Source: Saccharibacillus sp. O23
Lineage (GTDB): Bacteria; Bacillota; Bacilli; Paenibacillales; Paenibacillaceae
NCBI RefSeq assembly: GCF_002205895.1
Contig: NZ_NJDE01000005.1
Location: forward strand, 1 to 64,000
Direction of reading: 5' to 3'
Length of the DNA stretch: 64,000 nt
Both the position numbers and the translations under genes were made by a program. Positions 35,028-43,827 of this stretch are shown here, piece after piece; the stretch's first letter is position 1; the number at the start of each line of letters is the position of its first letter. The notes under the pieces were generated by a model. That model was given only the letters and a program-made list of their open reading frames with translations, was not told the DNA's origin and searched no databases.

Positions 35028-35846
35028 ATGCTGAAAATGCAAGAGATTCAGGAAGCGAAAGACTTTATCGCGGGGAAAACGCAGCACCGGCCGACGATCG
35101 GCCTGATTCTAGGTTCGGGACTGGGCACGCTCGCCGACGAGATCGAGAACGCGGTCGTCATTCCGTATTCGGAGATCCCGTATTTCGCCAAATCGGAAGC
35201 GGTCGGTCATGCCAACGAGCTGGTCATCGGCGAACTCAAAGGCAAAACCGTCGTCGCGATGAAAGGACGTTTCCATTATTACGAAGGCTTCACGCTCAAA
35301 GAAGTGACCTTCCCGGTTCGCGTCATGAAAGCGCTGGGCGTGGAAACGGTCATCGTGACGAACGCCTGCGGCGCCGTGAACACGAGCTTCAATCCGGGCG
35401 ATCTCATGCTGATCACGGATCACCTGAATCTGGTCGGCAACAACCCGCTGATCGGACCGAACAACGACGAGCTGGGCGTGCGTTTCCCGGACGTGTCGCA
35501 GGTGTATAACCGCGAACTGCGCGAGATCGCGCTGCAAGTCGCCGAAGAACAAGGCATGTCGCTTCAGCAGGGCGTATACGCATGGTGGAGCGGTCCGGCT
35601 TACGAGACGCCTGCGGAGATCCGCATGATCCGCACGCTCGGCGGCGACGCCGTCGGCATGTCCACCGTGCCGGAAGCGCTGGTCGCCGTGCACGGCGGCA
35701 TGAAAGTGTTGGGCATCTCCTGCCTGACCAACATGGCCTGCGGCATCCTCGATCAACCGCTGAACCACGAAGAAGTCATCGAAGTGGCGGCGCGGGTAAG
35801 AGAGAAGTTCGTAGGCTTGGTAAAAGGCGTATTGGAAAAGGCTTAA
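35028..35846 (+). CDS. punA: purine-nucleoside phosphorylase
   Basis: 272 residues, trimeric PNP family. Phosphate loop GSGLGTLAD (29-37), KGRFHYYEG, TNACGAVN, the substrate segment SGPAYETPAEIRM, and SCLTNMACG. It splits inosine/guanosine with phosphate into base and ribose-1-phosphate. Two tryptophans (YAWWSGPAYETP) replace the usual small residues before the SGP motif, which may affect base fit. TGGGAGG precedes the ATG. No pentomutase or deoA neighbour. Confidence 0.93.
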   Translation: MLKMQEIQEAKDFIAGKTQHRPTIGLILGSGLGTLADEIENAVVIPYSEIPYFAKSEAVGHANELVIGELKGKTVVAMKGRFHYYEGFTLKEVTFPVRVMKALGVETVIVTNACGAVNTSFNPGDLMLITDHLNLVGNNPLIGPNNDELGVRFPDVSQVYNRELREIALQVAEEQGMSLQQGVYAWWSGPAYETPAEIRMIRTLGGDAVGMSTVPEALVAVHGGMKVLGISCLTNMACGILDQPLNHEEVIEVAARVREKFVGLVKGVLEKA

Positions 35847-35983
35847 GCCGGAGCGGAACGGGACGGAAGCGCGCGGACAGGAAAGACTTCGCGCGTCAGA
35901 TCGCGAAGTCGCGAAGTCGCAAGATCCGTCGGTGCCGGGAGGCCAAGCGGACGTCCGGCAATCTTGCGGGATAAGCACCTTTT

Positions 35984-36179
35984 CGAATAAGGCCGTAAAC
36001 GGACTTATTCGGCCGCTATCGGCTGCGAAAATCGAAATAAGTCCATAAATCCGCTTATTTCGGACGAAAGTTCGATTCAAGCGTGAAACGACGTGATTTA
36101 AAAGGATATTTGGACTTATTTCGCAGAAAGCTTCGAAAAGCCGGAAAATAAGGGGAGATTTGCTCTTATTCGCTTTTCG
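35984..36179. repeat. intergenic four-unit element B (AATAAG...CTTATT units, 50/61/50 bp)
   Basis: Each unit is AATAAG, 12 bases, CTTATT. CTTATT arms start at 36004, 36054, 36115 and 36165 (distances 50, 61, 50); AATAAG arms at 35986, 36036 and 36147, with the third degenerate. Unit 1 is a near-perfect 28-base hairpin (CGAATAAG/CTTATTCG with inner CCGT/ACGG); the last is extended by CGAAAAGC/GCTTTTCG. It lies in a 532-base gap between punA and the ABC exporter. Confidence 0.7.
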
Positions 36180-36305
36180 GCCATGCCGAACACGGCGGTG
36201 AATTCGCCAAAACCCGGCCGCTTTGCGAAACTTCGTCCCGCTTCGTCCGCGCGGTTCGTTCTGCGTCTCGTTATGGTTTCATACCGGAATCCGGTTTGCC
36301 GGTTC

Positions 36306-36339
36306 AACCTTCGATCCTTTGAGGATCGAAGGTTTTTTT
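36306..36339 (+). terminator. intrinsic terminator just upstream of the ABC exporter
   Basis: AACCTTCGATCC, TTTGA loop, GGATCGAAGGTT then a T-run. It is 40 bases before the exporter start, so it may act as an attenuator for that gene. Confidence 0.85.
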
Positions 36340-36378
36340 GTGCGCGCGAAAGTAAAAATCGATCAAGGAGGAGCAATC

Positions 36379-38067
36379 ATGAATCCATTAACATTCGGAA
36401 ACATCGTCAGACCGCTGCGCCGAGAAGTATCGATGATCGCGTTATGCGTCGCGGCAGGAATAAGCGCCGCAGGTCTGAATCTGTCGAGACCTTGGCTGCT
36501 CGGCCGAATCGTCGGCGAACTGGTTCGGTCGGACCCTGGAGATCGGGTGCCGGGATACGTGGGATTCTATCTGGGGAGTTGGATTCTGAGCTGGATGACG
36601 GGGCTGTTGATTCGCTTCGCGAGCGCGAAAGTCGAACAGCGTGTCCTGCTGAACTTGAGGATCGGGGTGCTGACGCATCTGTTAAGTTTGCCGCCGGCGG
36701 AGAGCGAACGGCAGTCTCAAGGCAAGATCCAAGCCTATGTTTCTTCCGACCTGCCCGCTTGGTCCCGATTGTACGGGACCGTGCTGACGCAGGCCGTTCA
36801 TGCGGCGGTTCAGTTCGTCGGCGCCGCGATCGCGTTGACGAGTTTCGATGCGGGCCTGACTTGGAGCGTGCTGCCTTTTCTGCTGTTGGGATCGGCTGCG
36901 CCGCTGTTGATCTCGCGGGCGTTGATCCGAGTCAACCGTTCGGCGCAGGATGCGGTTTCCGATATGCTGGAGACGCTGGCCGGGCTGACCCGGGGAGCGG
37001 TCGATCTGATCGCGCTTCGAACGGAGGACTGGGGAATTCGGCGTTTCCGCGAGTCCGGCGCACGCGCGGGGAAGGCCGAGCTCAGACGTACGACGGCGCA
37101 AGGGATCATGCAGATCTTCGGGGCTTGTTCGGAAGTCGGAGCTTACGTTCTGGTGCTTTCGATCGGAGGAAGCAAAGTATTGAACGGCGAGCTGGAGATC
37201 GGGGAACTGGTCGGTTTCTTGGCCGCGATCGAGCTGATTTTCTTTCCGGCGCGAAATGCCGGCGATCTGGCGACGACGATTCAAAGTTCGCTTGCGTCCG
37301 CCGCGCGCGTGCTGGAGTTCCGATCGATTCCGGTGCGCCGGTCCGAAAAGTTTAACGACGGAGACCTGACGATTCGCGATTTGACTTTTCGTTATCCCGG
37401 TTCGGAACGGGATGCGATTCGTTCGGTAAACTGCACGATCCGGCAGGGCAGCACGGTCGTGATTCTGGGAGAAAGCGGTTCGGGCAAATCCACGTTCATC
37501 AAACTGCTGGCCGGATTATACGAACCGTCCGGCGGCAGGATCGAAGCCTCGGGTGCGGAAGAAGCCAAGCGCGCGTTCGTCCCGCAGGAACCGACGTTGT
37601 TCCCGGCAAGCGTCGCCGACAACCTGCGTTTAGGCCGCGCGATCGAACCGGAACGAATCAGGGAACTGGCCGAACGGTTCGATATGGATCATCGCCTGAT
37701 TGGCCTGCCTGACGGCTACGACACGCCAATAGGCCATAACGGAGAAGGATTGTCGGGCGGACAGAAGCGGCGCGCGGCGCTGATTCGCGTGCTGCTCGCA
37801 CCGGGAAATATGATGATCTTCGACGAACCGACATCCGGGTTGGATACAGAGAACGCGCAGCGGTTCTGGGATGCCGCTTCGAAAGCGGGCAGAGCGACCG
37901 TGATCGCGACGACGCATCGGCCGGAGGAAGCGCGGCATGCCGATCTGGTTCTCGTATTCCGTGAAGGAAGGTTGGCAGAGGCGGGTTCGCCGAATGAATT
38001 ATTCGAGCAGAAAGGGATCTATTTCGATTTGATGCAACAATCGCAGCTAGAACGCCAGCGGCCTTGA
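36379..38067 (+). CDS. ABC exporter half-transporter (membrane + ATPase)
   Basis: 562 residues: six-helix membrane domain (about 1-310) then ATPase domain with [21 protein letters not shown] and MIFDEPTSGLD, and the switch histidine in TTHRPEE. Working unit is a dimer; the lone gene suggests a homodimer. CAAGGAGGAG precedes the ATG; an in-frame extension upstream crosses a terminator and is rejected. Exported substrate unknown. Confidence 0.9.
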   Translation: MNPLTFGNIVRPLRREVSMIALCVAAGISAAGLNLSRPWLLGRIVGELVRSDPGDRVPGYVGFYLGSWILSWMTGLLIRFASAKVEQRVLLNLRIGVLTHLLSLPPAESERQSQGKIQAYVSSDLPAWSRLYGTVLTQAVHAAVQFVGAAIALTSFDAGLTWSVLPFLLLGSAAPLLISRALIRVNRSAQDAVSDMLETLAGLTRGAVDLIALRTEDWGIRRFRESGARAGKAELRRTTAQGIMQIFGACSEVGAYVLVLSIGGSKVLNGELEIGELVGFLAAIELIFFPARNAGDLATTIQSSLASAARVLEFRSIPVRRSEKFNDGDLTIRDLTFRYPGSERDAIRSVNCTIRQGSTVVILGESGSGKSTFIKLLAGLYEPSGGRIEASGAEEAKRAFVPQEPTLFPASVADNLRLGRAIEPERIRELAERFDMDHRLIGLPDGYDTPIGHNGEGLSGGQKRRAALIRVLLAPGNMMIFDEPTSGLDTENAQRFWDAASKAGRATVIATTHRPEEARHADLVLVFREGRLAEAGSPNELFEQKGIYFDLMQQSQLERQRP

Positions 38068-38194
38068 CGGGGTTCGGCGCAGAAGAGAACAAGCCGATGC
38101 AGCCGAAAAAGCGCCGGATACAGCGCCGGCGCAGTTCGGGTCGCAAGAAGACGGAGGCGGGTCGACGGCTTTCGGAGCTCGGTGCGCTCTGCGG

Positions 38195-39019
38195 TCAGCC
38201 GTAGAAACGCTCGGCGTTCGCCAGAAGGACGACCTGGGCTTCCGCTTCGCTTAAGCCCCGCAGCGCCGCCCATTCGCGGCAGACGTCTGCCGTCATGGAC
38301 GGATGCGTAGCCTGTCCGGCGAACGGACCTTCGAACGGCCACGGGCCGTCGGTCTCGCTCATGACCCGGTCCGCCGGATAGCGAAGAGCCAATTCGCGGA
38401 TCTCGTCTTCGTACAGAATGTCGGGCGTGAAGGAGATCGAATACCCCGACGCGATCATGCGCTCCACCGTCTCGGCGGAGCCTTTGAACCAATGGAAATG
38501 CGCGCGCCGCACGCCGTGGCGCTCCAACAGGTCGCATGCCGTGTCGGCATCTTCGTACACCGCATGCAGCACGATCGGCAGATCGTGCCGCGCGGCGAAA
38601 ACGACGAAGCGCTCCAACAGGCGGACGTAGCCCGCCTCGTCCAGCGCCTCGCCCCGCTCGGCCGCTTCCTGCCGACTGTAGTACGGCAGCCCGACCTCGC
38701 CGACCGCGACCATCGGCCGCGGCGCGCCTTCCGCGGCTGCGGCTTCGCCGAGGGCCGTTCGCCTCTCCATCCAGGCGAACAGCGCCTCCTCTTCCTCGGC
38801 ACTCGGAAGAGGCTGCTCGGGGTGGAACCCGTAAGCCGGGCGCACGAGGCCCGGATACTGCCGCGCCAGCCGCTCGGTCCGGCGGGCGGATTCCAGATTC
38901 ATGGAGACGGCGACGACGTACGCCCCGCCGGCGCTTCGGAACTCGCGAAGCATGCGCTCCGCTTCTTCCGGCGCGTACTGTTCCAGATGGATATGGGTAT
39001 CGGCGAATAAGCCGGACAT
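38195..39019 (-). CDS. TatD-family metal-dependent hydrolase
   Basis: 274 residues, amidohydrolase barrel: DTHIHLEQY at the N-terminus, a later glutamate in VGEVGLPY, HAVYED, HFHWFKGS, and SETDGPWPF as the last metal ligand motif. TatD proteins are 3'-5' nucleases/DNases acting in DNA repair or turnover. The start codon overlaps no other gene. It stands alone between element C and the ABC exporter. Confidence 0.85.
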   Translation of the reverse strand: MSGLFADTHIHLEQYAPEEAERMLREFRSAGGAYVVAVSMNLESARRTERLARQYPGLVRPAYGFHPEQPLPSAEEEEALFAWMERRTALGEAAAAEGAPRPMVAVGEVGLPYYSRQEAAERGEALDEAGYVRLLERFVVFAARHDLPIVLHAVYEDADTACDLLERHGVRRAHFHWFKGSAETVERMIASGYSISFTPDILYEDEIRELALRYPADRVMSETDGPWPFEGPFAGQATHPSMTADVCREWAALRGLSEAEAQVVLLANAERFYG

Positions 39020-39540
39020 GACATCACCTGACCTTTGTGTTTGTTAGCGTCGGCCGCGATGTGAATCGCGGCTGTGCGGGCCTCACGCGGTGCAGCGCAC
39101 GAACGGGTTTACCGGATGCATAGGAGCAGGCGATTCAGCTTGCTGTACGGAGCGGCGGAAGCGAGATCGAACGTAACGGAACGTAGCGACTCTTAGAAGC
39201 TGAAATTTGCTACTTTCGATTCCTAACGGAACCAGATGACGCTTAAAGGGGGAAAAGCAGTGATTTCGCCACCCAAACCCCGATTTTTCGCGGCTAAGCG
39301 CCTCCTCGTTCCGTTAGAAATCGGAGAGGGGCAAAAAAGGCGCTCTAAAGGAATGACGTTCCGTTAGCATTCGGGCGAACGAGCGAATCGTGGAGCGCTG
39401 CTGCTGGCGATAGCAGCGAACAACTGGGAGCCCTTTGCAAGCTGTTCTCTTCACGCTTCCGAGTACGCGGCTTCCCGATCTGCTCGGTCAATGGACTCGA
39501 AAGCTCAGCGCGCTCGCTCGCAAGCGATCTGTCTCGCCGC
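39020..39540. other. gene-free region holding repeat element C
   Basis: 521 bases without a supported gene, between two minus-strand transcription units. It contains element C at 39173-39367. Confidence 0.5.
39173..39367. repeat. intergenic four-unit element C (TAACGGAAC, 50/71/51 bp)
   Basis: Two direct TAACGGAAC copies (39174, 39224) then two inverted GTTCCGTTA copies (39308, 39358). Each lies in a 23-24 base unit with TTAG or CTAA at the other end: 39173-39196, 39223-39246 (TTAA end), 39294-39317, 39345-39367. Unit starts are 50, 71 and 51 apart. The layout matches element D almost base for base while the sequence between units differs. Confidence 0.8.
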
Positions 39541-40419
39541 TCACTCGCTTCTTTTCCCCCGATTCTTCCGCTGCTCTTCTTTCATCAGCCCGGTCAGTTC
39601 GCGGCGCAGCGCGAGGAACTCCGGCGATTCGGCGATCTCTTCGCGCCGGGGACGGGGGAACGGAACTTCGATCCGCCGAAGCACGGACGAAGGACGGCCG
39701 GACAAGACGTAGATCGCGTCCGACAGCAGCAGCGCTTCTTCGATATGGTGGGTGACGAACAGCACGGAGCGGCGCGTCTCTTCCCAGATATCCAGCAGCC
39801 AAGCCTGCATCTCGCTGCGGGTAAAAGCATCCAGCGCGCTGAACGGCTCGTCCAAGCACATCAATCCGTGCGGGCTGAGCAGGGCGCGCACGAACGCGGC
39901 GCGCTGCTGCATGCCGCCGGACAGCGTATGCGGGTAGGCCTGCTCGAAGCCGGACAGCCCCGCGCGCGCCATCCAGCGCCGCGCTTCTTCGAGCGATTCG
40001 CGCCTCGGCGCGCCGCTTACTTCGCGGTCGAGGACGACGTTCTCTTCGATCGTGCGCCACGGGAACAAGGCCGGCTGCTGCGGCATGTAGCCGATATGGC
40101 CGCGTTCGCCGTTGATGATCCGGCCGTCCAGCCGGATCTCGCCGTCATCCGGCCGGAGCAGGCCGCCGATCAGATGGAACAAAGTGCTTTTGCCCGAACC
40201 GGACGGGCCGATCAGGCTGACGAATTCGCCTTCGCGCACCTGAAGCGAGGCGCCGTCGATCACCGGCAGCGGCTTGCGTTTGCTGCCGAACGACTTGCGA
40301 ACGCCGTCCAGCTCCAGCTTCACCGGAGCGAGGGCAGAGGCGTCGCTTCCGACAGCGCGGCCGGGACCCGGCGTCTCGGCCGCGCCTTCGCGTGTCTTTT
40401 TCCCCGTATAGACGTTCAT
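39541..40419 (-). CDS. ABC importer ATPase of the thiamine-precursor operon (ThiZ-like)
   Basis: 292 residues: about 35 disordered residues, then a single ATPase domain with GPSGSGKS, LSGGMQQRAAFVRAL, and LMCLDEPFSALD, as in TauB/SsuB/ThiZ proteins. The ATG overlaps the permease stop (ATGA), giving translational coupling, with GAAGGAGGAG upstream. Last gene of the TPP-riboswitch operon, powering import of a thiamine precursor such as hydroxymethylpyrimidine. Confidence 0.9.
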   Translation of the reverse strand: MNVYTGKKTREGAAETPGPGRAVGSDASALAPVKLELDGVRKSFGSKRKPLPVIDGASLQVREGEFVSLIGPSGSGKSTLFHLIGGLLRPDDGEIRLDGRIINGERGHIGYMPQQPALFPWRTIEENVVLDREVSGAPRRESLEEARRWMARAGLSGFEQAYPHTLSGGMQQRAAFVRALLSPHGLMCLDEPFSALDAFTRSEMQAWLLDIWEETRRSVLFVTHHIEEALLLSDAIYVLSGRPSSVLRRIEVPFPRPRREEIAESPEFLALRRELTGLMKEEQRKNRGKRSE

Positions 40420-41216
40420 CGCGTTTCTCCTCCTTCTTCCTGTCCGCTTCGGCGTCCGCCGCGAATCACCAGCTTCTCGATCAGCGTCACCAGCAGGAAG
40501 AGCAGCAGGCTCAGCGCCACGATGATCGCGATCGCCACGAAGATCCGATCGGTGCGGAAAGCGGATTTTTGCAGGATCATGTAATACCCGATGCCTTTCT
40601 GCGCGCCGATCCATTCGGCGATGACCGCGCCCATCACGCTGTACGTCGCGGCGATGCGCAGTCCCGAGAACAAGGACGGCAGGGCGTGCGGGAACTCCAA
40701 TTTGCGGAAGATTTGCAGGCGGTTCGCGCCGATCATTCGCATATAGTTCAGCATGGTGCGGTCCGTCTGCGCGAATCCGTCCATCGCGGATACCGCAACG
40801 GGGAAAAAGCACACGAGCGTGATCACGATGATCTTCGGCAGCAGGCCGAACCCGAACCAGATCATGAGCAGCGGCGCCAGCGCGATCGTCGGCACGTTCT
40901 GGCTCAGGATCAATAGAGGATACAGCGCGGATTTGAGCAGAGGCACGAGATGCAGCGCGCAGGCGACGATGATGCCGACAGCCGACCCGATGGCGAAGCC
41001 GATCAGGGTCAATTGCAGCGTGGACAGCGTATGATCCCAGAGCGAACCGGCGCTGCGCGACGCTTCCTGCGCGATCACGGACGGCGAAGGCAGAATCCAC
41101 GTCTCGATATGGAACATCCGGACCGCCGACTCCCACAGCCCGATAAACAAGAGGACCGCCACAAAGGGCGGCCAGAACGAACGAAACCAGCGATTCAGGG
41201 TCGTTTGCGGACTCAT
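40416..41216 (-). CDS. ABC importer permease of the thiamine-precursor operon (ThiX-like)
   Basis: 266 residues, about six membrane segments, coupling loop MRMIGANRLQIFRKLEFPHALP, typical of the SsuC/TauC/ThiX permeases. Starts 4 bases inside the preceding thiamine-binding-protein gene and overlaps the ATPase gene by 4 bases, so all three are coupled. Confidence 0.9.
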   Translation of the reverse strand: MSPQTTLNRWFRSFWPPFVAVLLFIGLWESAVRMFHIETWILPSPSVIAQEASRSAGSLWDHTLSTLQLTLIGFAIGSAVGIIVACALHLVPLLKSALYPLLILSQNVPTIALAPLLMIWFGFGLLPKIIVITLVCFFPVAVSAMDGFAQTDRTMLNYMRMIGANRLQIFRKLEFPHALPSLFSGLRIAATYSVMGAVIAEWIGAQKGIGYYMILQKSAFRTDRIFVAIAIIVALSLLLFLLVTLIEKLVIRGGRRSGQEEGGETR

Positions 41217-41512
41217 GGACGGTATTTGGCGGTCAGACGCTCCATGCTGATGCCGTCTTGACTCGGGTAATGCGCGATCTTGATCTGGGAAATGACGCTC
41301 GGCGCGCCGGCTTCGGTCAGCGCTTCATGCATCTGCCGCACGATCTCCAGCAGCTCGGGCAGTTCGCCTTCGAGCGTCGTTTCCAGCGCGTGCACTTCGT
41401 GTTTGACGCCGGAGCGCTGAATCACTTCGATCGCTTTGTCGACGTAAGGAATCGAATCTTCGCCGTTCGGAGTCTTCGGAATCACTTGAATGCTGAGCAA
41501 GGTGGTAGCCAT
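41213..41512 (-). CDS. MTH1187/YkoF-type thiamine-binding protein
   Basis: 99 residues, ferredoxin-like alpha/beta: LLSIQVIPKTPNGEDSIPYVDKAIEVIQRSG, HEVHALETTLEGELPELLEIV. The family binds thiamine or its pyrimidine precursor in the cytoplasm. It lies between the binding lipoprotein and the permease in a TPP-riboswitch operon, which strongly supports a thiamine role; its exact step is not established. Confidence 0.88.
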   Translation of the reverse strand: MATTLLSIQVIPKTPNGEDSIPYVDKAIEVIQRSGVKHEVHALETTLEGELPELLEIVRQMHEALTEAGAPSVISQIKIAHYPSQDGISMERLTAKYRP

Positions 41513-41550
41513 AATCTCTCTTCCTTTCGCGGATCAGAATAAGATGGATG

Positions 41551-42636
41551 TTACTTAGAGCCGGCGGCCGGCAGATAATCGTTGGTAAAAGCTTTCGTAT
41601 AATCGAAGTCGCCTTCAAGCAGTTTCTGCGAACTCATCCAGTCGCCGTATTTCTGCCAGACTTCGGGCTTCTGCCAACCCCACTGCTTCGCGTCGTCTTG
41701 GTATTTCGGGCTGAGCCATTCTTGGCTGGCTTTGACGAGCTCCGGATCGAGATCCGGGACGGCTTTGATCAGGATGTCGGCGGCTTCGGTCGGATGATCG
41801 ATCGCGTATTGATACCCTTCCGCCGTCGCTTTCATGAACGCTTTGACCAATTCCGGATCGTCTTTGATCTGCTTTTCGTTCGTGACCAGCACCGGCGTGT
41901 AATAGTCGAGGCTGTCGGAGAAATCTTTGACGTACAGCATATCGATCGGTTCGCCGCGAAGTTTCGCTTCGATGCCCGTCCAGGCGTAGAAGATCCAAGC
42001 GAAGTCGATATCGCGTTTGACCGCGGTGAAGAAATCGGCGTCGCCCATATTGATGTTCTGCACTTTGGTCACGTCCGCGCCTTCCTTATCCATGATCGAC
42101 TTCATGACGGCGGCTTCGACCGGAGAACCCCAACCGCCGTAGCGTTTGCCTTCGAAGTCTTTCGGCGATTTGATGCCCCGGTCCTGCGGAGCGGCGAAGC
42201 CGGACGTGTTATGTTGGATGACCGCCGCGATCGAAACGAGCGGAACGCCCTGCGTCCGCGCCTGCGTCACGCTCTCCTGATAGCTCACGCCGAACGGCAC
42301 TTCGCCGGAAGCGACCATCTGGTCCGCGCCGCCCGCGCCCGGCTGAAGAATCTTGACGTTGAGGCCTTCCTGCTTGTAGAAGCCTTGATCCACCGCGGCG
42401 TACAGACCGGTATGGTTGGTGTTCGGCGTCCAATCCAGCACGACGCTGACGTCGCGCAGTTCTGCGGCCGCGCCGCTGCCGGTCTCGGTCGTCTTCGCCG
42501 GTTCGCCGGTCGAAGCGGACGTGCCGCCGCCCGCGCCGCCGGAGCAGGCGGTCAGCGCCAGCATCAGCGCCGCGATCGGAGCCAGCCGCTTCATGGTCTT
42601 GCGAGTTCTCTGTCTGTTTCCCCTTAAGCCCTTCAT
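41551..42636 (-). CDS. thiamine-precursor (HMP) ABC substrate-binding lipoprotein, ThiY/NMT1-like
   Basis: 361 residues with a long basic start, hydrophobic core and lipobox LTAC. The NMT1/THI5-like fold is clear: VVLDWTPNTNHTGLYAAVDQGFYKQEGL near the start, KDFEGKRYGGWGSPVE, and DFAWIFYAWTGIEA. It captures a pyrimidine-type thiamine precursor outside the membrane. AAGGAGA precedes the chosen ATG at 42636; an ATG 9 bases upstream is too close to the ribosome site. First gene of the operon, directly after the riboswitch terminator. Confidence 0.9.
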   Translation of the reverse strand: MKGLRGNRQRTRKTMKRLAPIAALMLALTACSGGAGGGTSASTGEPAKTTETGSGAAAELRDVSVVLDWTPNTNHTGLYAAVDQGFYKQEGLNVKILQPGAGGADQMVASGEVPFGVSYQESVTQARTQGVPLVSIAAVIQHNTSGFAAPQDRGIKSPKDFEGKRYGGWGSPVEAAVMKSIMDKEGADVTKVQNINMGDADFFTAVKRDIDFAWIFYAWTGIEAKLRGEPIDMLYVKDFSDSLDYYTPVLVTNEKQIKDDPELVKAFMKATAEGYQYAIDHPTEAADILIKAVPDLDPELVKASQEWLSPKYQDDAKQWGWQKPEVWQKYGDWMSSQKLLEGDFDYTKAFTNDYLPAAGSK

Positions 42637-42705
42637 TGTGCGCATTCTCCTTCTGCGTTGCCGTATTGCCCGATGCTTCATGGTTCGGGTGCCCGTCGGA
42701 AACGC

Positions 42706-42732
42706 CAAAAAAGCGTCCCGGAATCCGGGACG
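42706..42732 (-). terminator. expression-platform terminator of the TPP riboswitch
   Basis: On the minus strand GCGTCCCGG, short loop, CCGGGACGC, then six T. It lies between aptamer and first gene, so TPP binding can stop transcription. Confidence 0.85.
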
Positions 42733-42824
42733 CGTCACGTCGATATCGGCTGCGGATGTCCGTCTTCGGCCCGTCGACGCGCATTGTGCGAATCGAATGG
42801 ACAGATGGACAAGCTCCGCTTATC

Positions 42825-42920
42825 ACGTTCCTACGCTGGCATTACCCAGATCAGGTATAAGGGTCAGTATCTGCTTGGGATACAATCTCAGCCGGCCTTG
42901 CTTCCGGCACCCCCCGGGGG
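42825..42920 (-). promoter_or_regulatory. TPP riboswitch (THI element)
   Basis: On the minus strand: GGGGTGCC start, GGCTGAGA, ACCCTTATACCTGATCTGG, TAATGCCAGCGTAGGAA. These are the conserved pyrimidine- and pyrophosphate-binding parts of the thiamine pyrophosphate aptamer. It controls the four-gene importer operon. Confidence 0.97.
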
Positions 42921-43112
42921 TATGAATTTGTCGGGTTGCTTCGGAGTCATTATAGCCTTTAACGAACGCGCTGTCCAGCAGACGAGGTTAGTTCAAGGAA
43001 GTCGATTCGCTTTCTTCAATTCGGGTACTTACTATATGTACACTATTTCAGCGCACGATCGCGCGACGCGGCGGCTGCCGTCATCCGCATCTTCCGAGGA
43101 GGCTTAACAGAC

Positions 43113-43529
43113 ATGGATCAACAAGCATTGGAAAGCAAAATCACCGAAACACTCGAGAAAAATCGCTTCGGCTCTTTCGCCACGGTAGAAGACGGACGGC
43201 CGAAGGTTCGTTACATGACGGTATTCAATGAAGGCATGACCATCTATCTGGTGACGAGTTCCAAGACCCACAAAGTCGAAGAACTGGAGAAAAATCCGAA
43301 CGTCGCGCTGCTGCTCGGGTTCGAGCAAGGCGGTACGCAGGACGAAGTGCAGATCGAAGGCACGGCGGAAGTGACCCGCGACGAAGAACTGCGCAAAAAA
43401 TTGTGGCACGACACGTTCGAGCAGTGGCTCGAAGGTCCGGACGATCCGAACTACGTCGTGCTGAAGATTACGCCGGCGCGTGCCGAATATGCCAAGAACA
43501 AACACGAAGTGGAAGTCTGGGAAGGCTAA
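43113..43529 (+). CDS. pyridoxamine-5'-phosphate-oxidase-like FMN-binding protein
   Basis: 138 residues, split-barrel fold: GSFATVEDGRPKVRYMTVFNEGMTIYLVTSSKTHKVEELEKNPNVALLLG is the standard start of the general-stress-protein-26-like PNPOx group. Binds FMN or F420-like cofactors; no residues mark it as a true PdxH. GAGGAGG precedes the ATG. Monocistronic, with its own terminator. Confidence 0.88.
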   Translation: MDQQALESKITETLEKNRFGSFATVEDGRPKVRYMTVFNEGMTIYLVTSSKTHKVEELEKNPNVALLLGFEQGGTQDEVQIEGTAEVTRDEELRKKLWHDTFEQWLEGPDDPNYVVLKITPARAEYAKNKHEVEVWEG

Positions 43530-43546
43530 ATCCAATCGAAACCCGA

Positions 43547-43586
43547 AGCTCCGATTGACGCATTGGCGTCGGTCGGAGCTTTTTTG
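43547..43586 (+). terminator. intrinsic terminator
   Basis: AAGCTCCGA...GACGC, ATT loop region, GGCGTC...TCGGAGCTTTTTT; ends the PNPOx-like gene. Confidence 0.85.
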
Positions 43587-43655
43587 CGTTTCGAATTTTT
43601 TGTCAATTCAGATGAAGAATAAGTGAAAGATGCTAAAAATTTTAGAAGAAAACTT

Positions 43656-43682
43656 AAAAATAAGTCGAAAGAACCCGATTCT
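43656..43682 (+). promoter_or_regulatory. possible sigma-D promoter of the EAL gene
   Basis: TAAA, exactly 15 bases, CCCGATTC; CCGAT matches the core of GCCGATAT. Confidence 0.4.
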
Positions 43683-43827
43683 GAAGAGAGAGACCGGGGT
43701 AATAAGAGAAGATTATGCTGCTTGCTATCTGGGTTGTAAGAACTATACGTTTTATTTTTTTATTTAAAGCGATTTATCGCCGGTAGTCGGAATCATGGTT
43801 AATCATAAGTTCGAGGAGGCCCCTCCC

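Noticed and set aside
34623..35034. Two short + strand frames before punA
   Set aside because: No ribosome site, no conserved-looking protein; treated as leader sequence.
35896..35922. Tandem GCGAAGTC-like repeats considered as a CRISPR or direct-repeat array
   Set aside because: Only three short copies with no spacers; more likely slippage in GC-rich sequence.
42416..43107. Several + strand frames over the TPP riboswitch region
   Set aside because: They read antisense through the aptamer, its terminator and the signal peptide of the binding protein.
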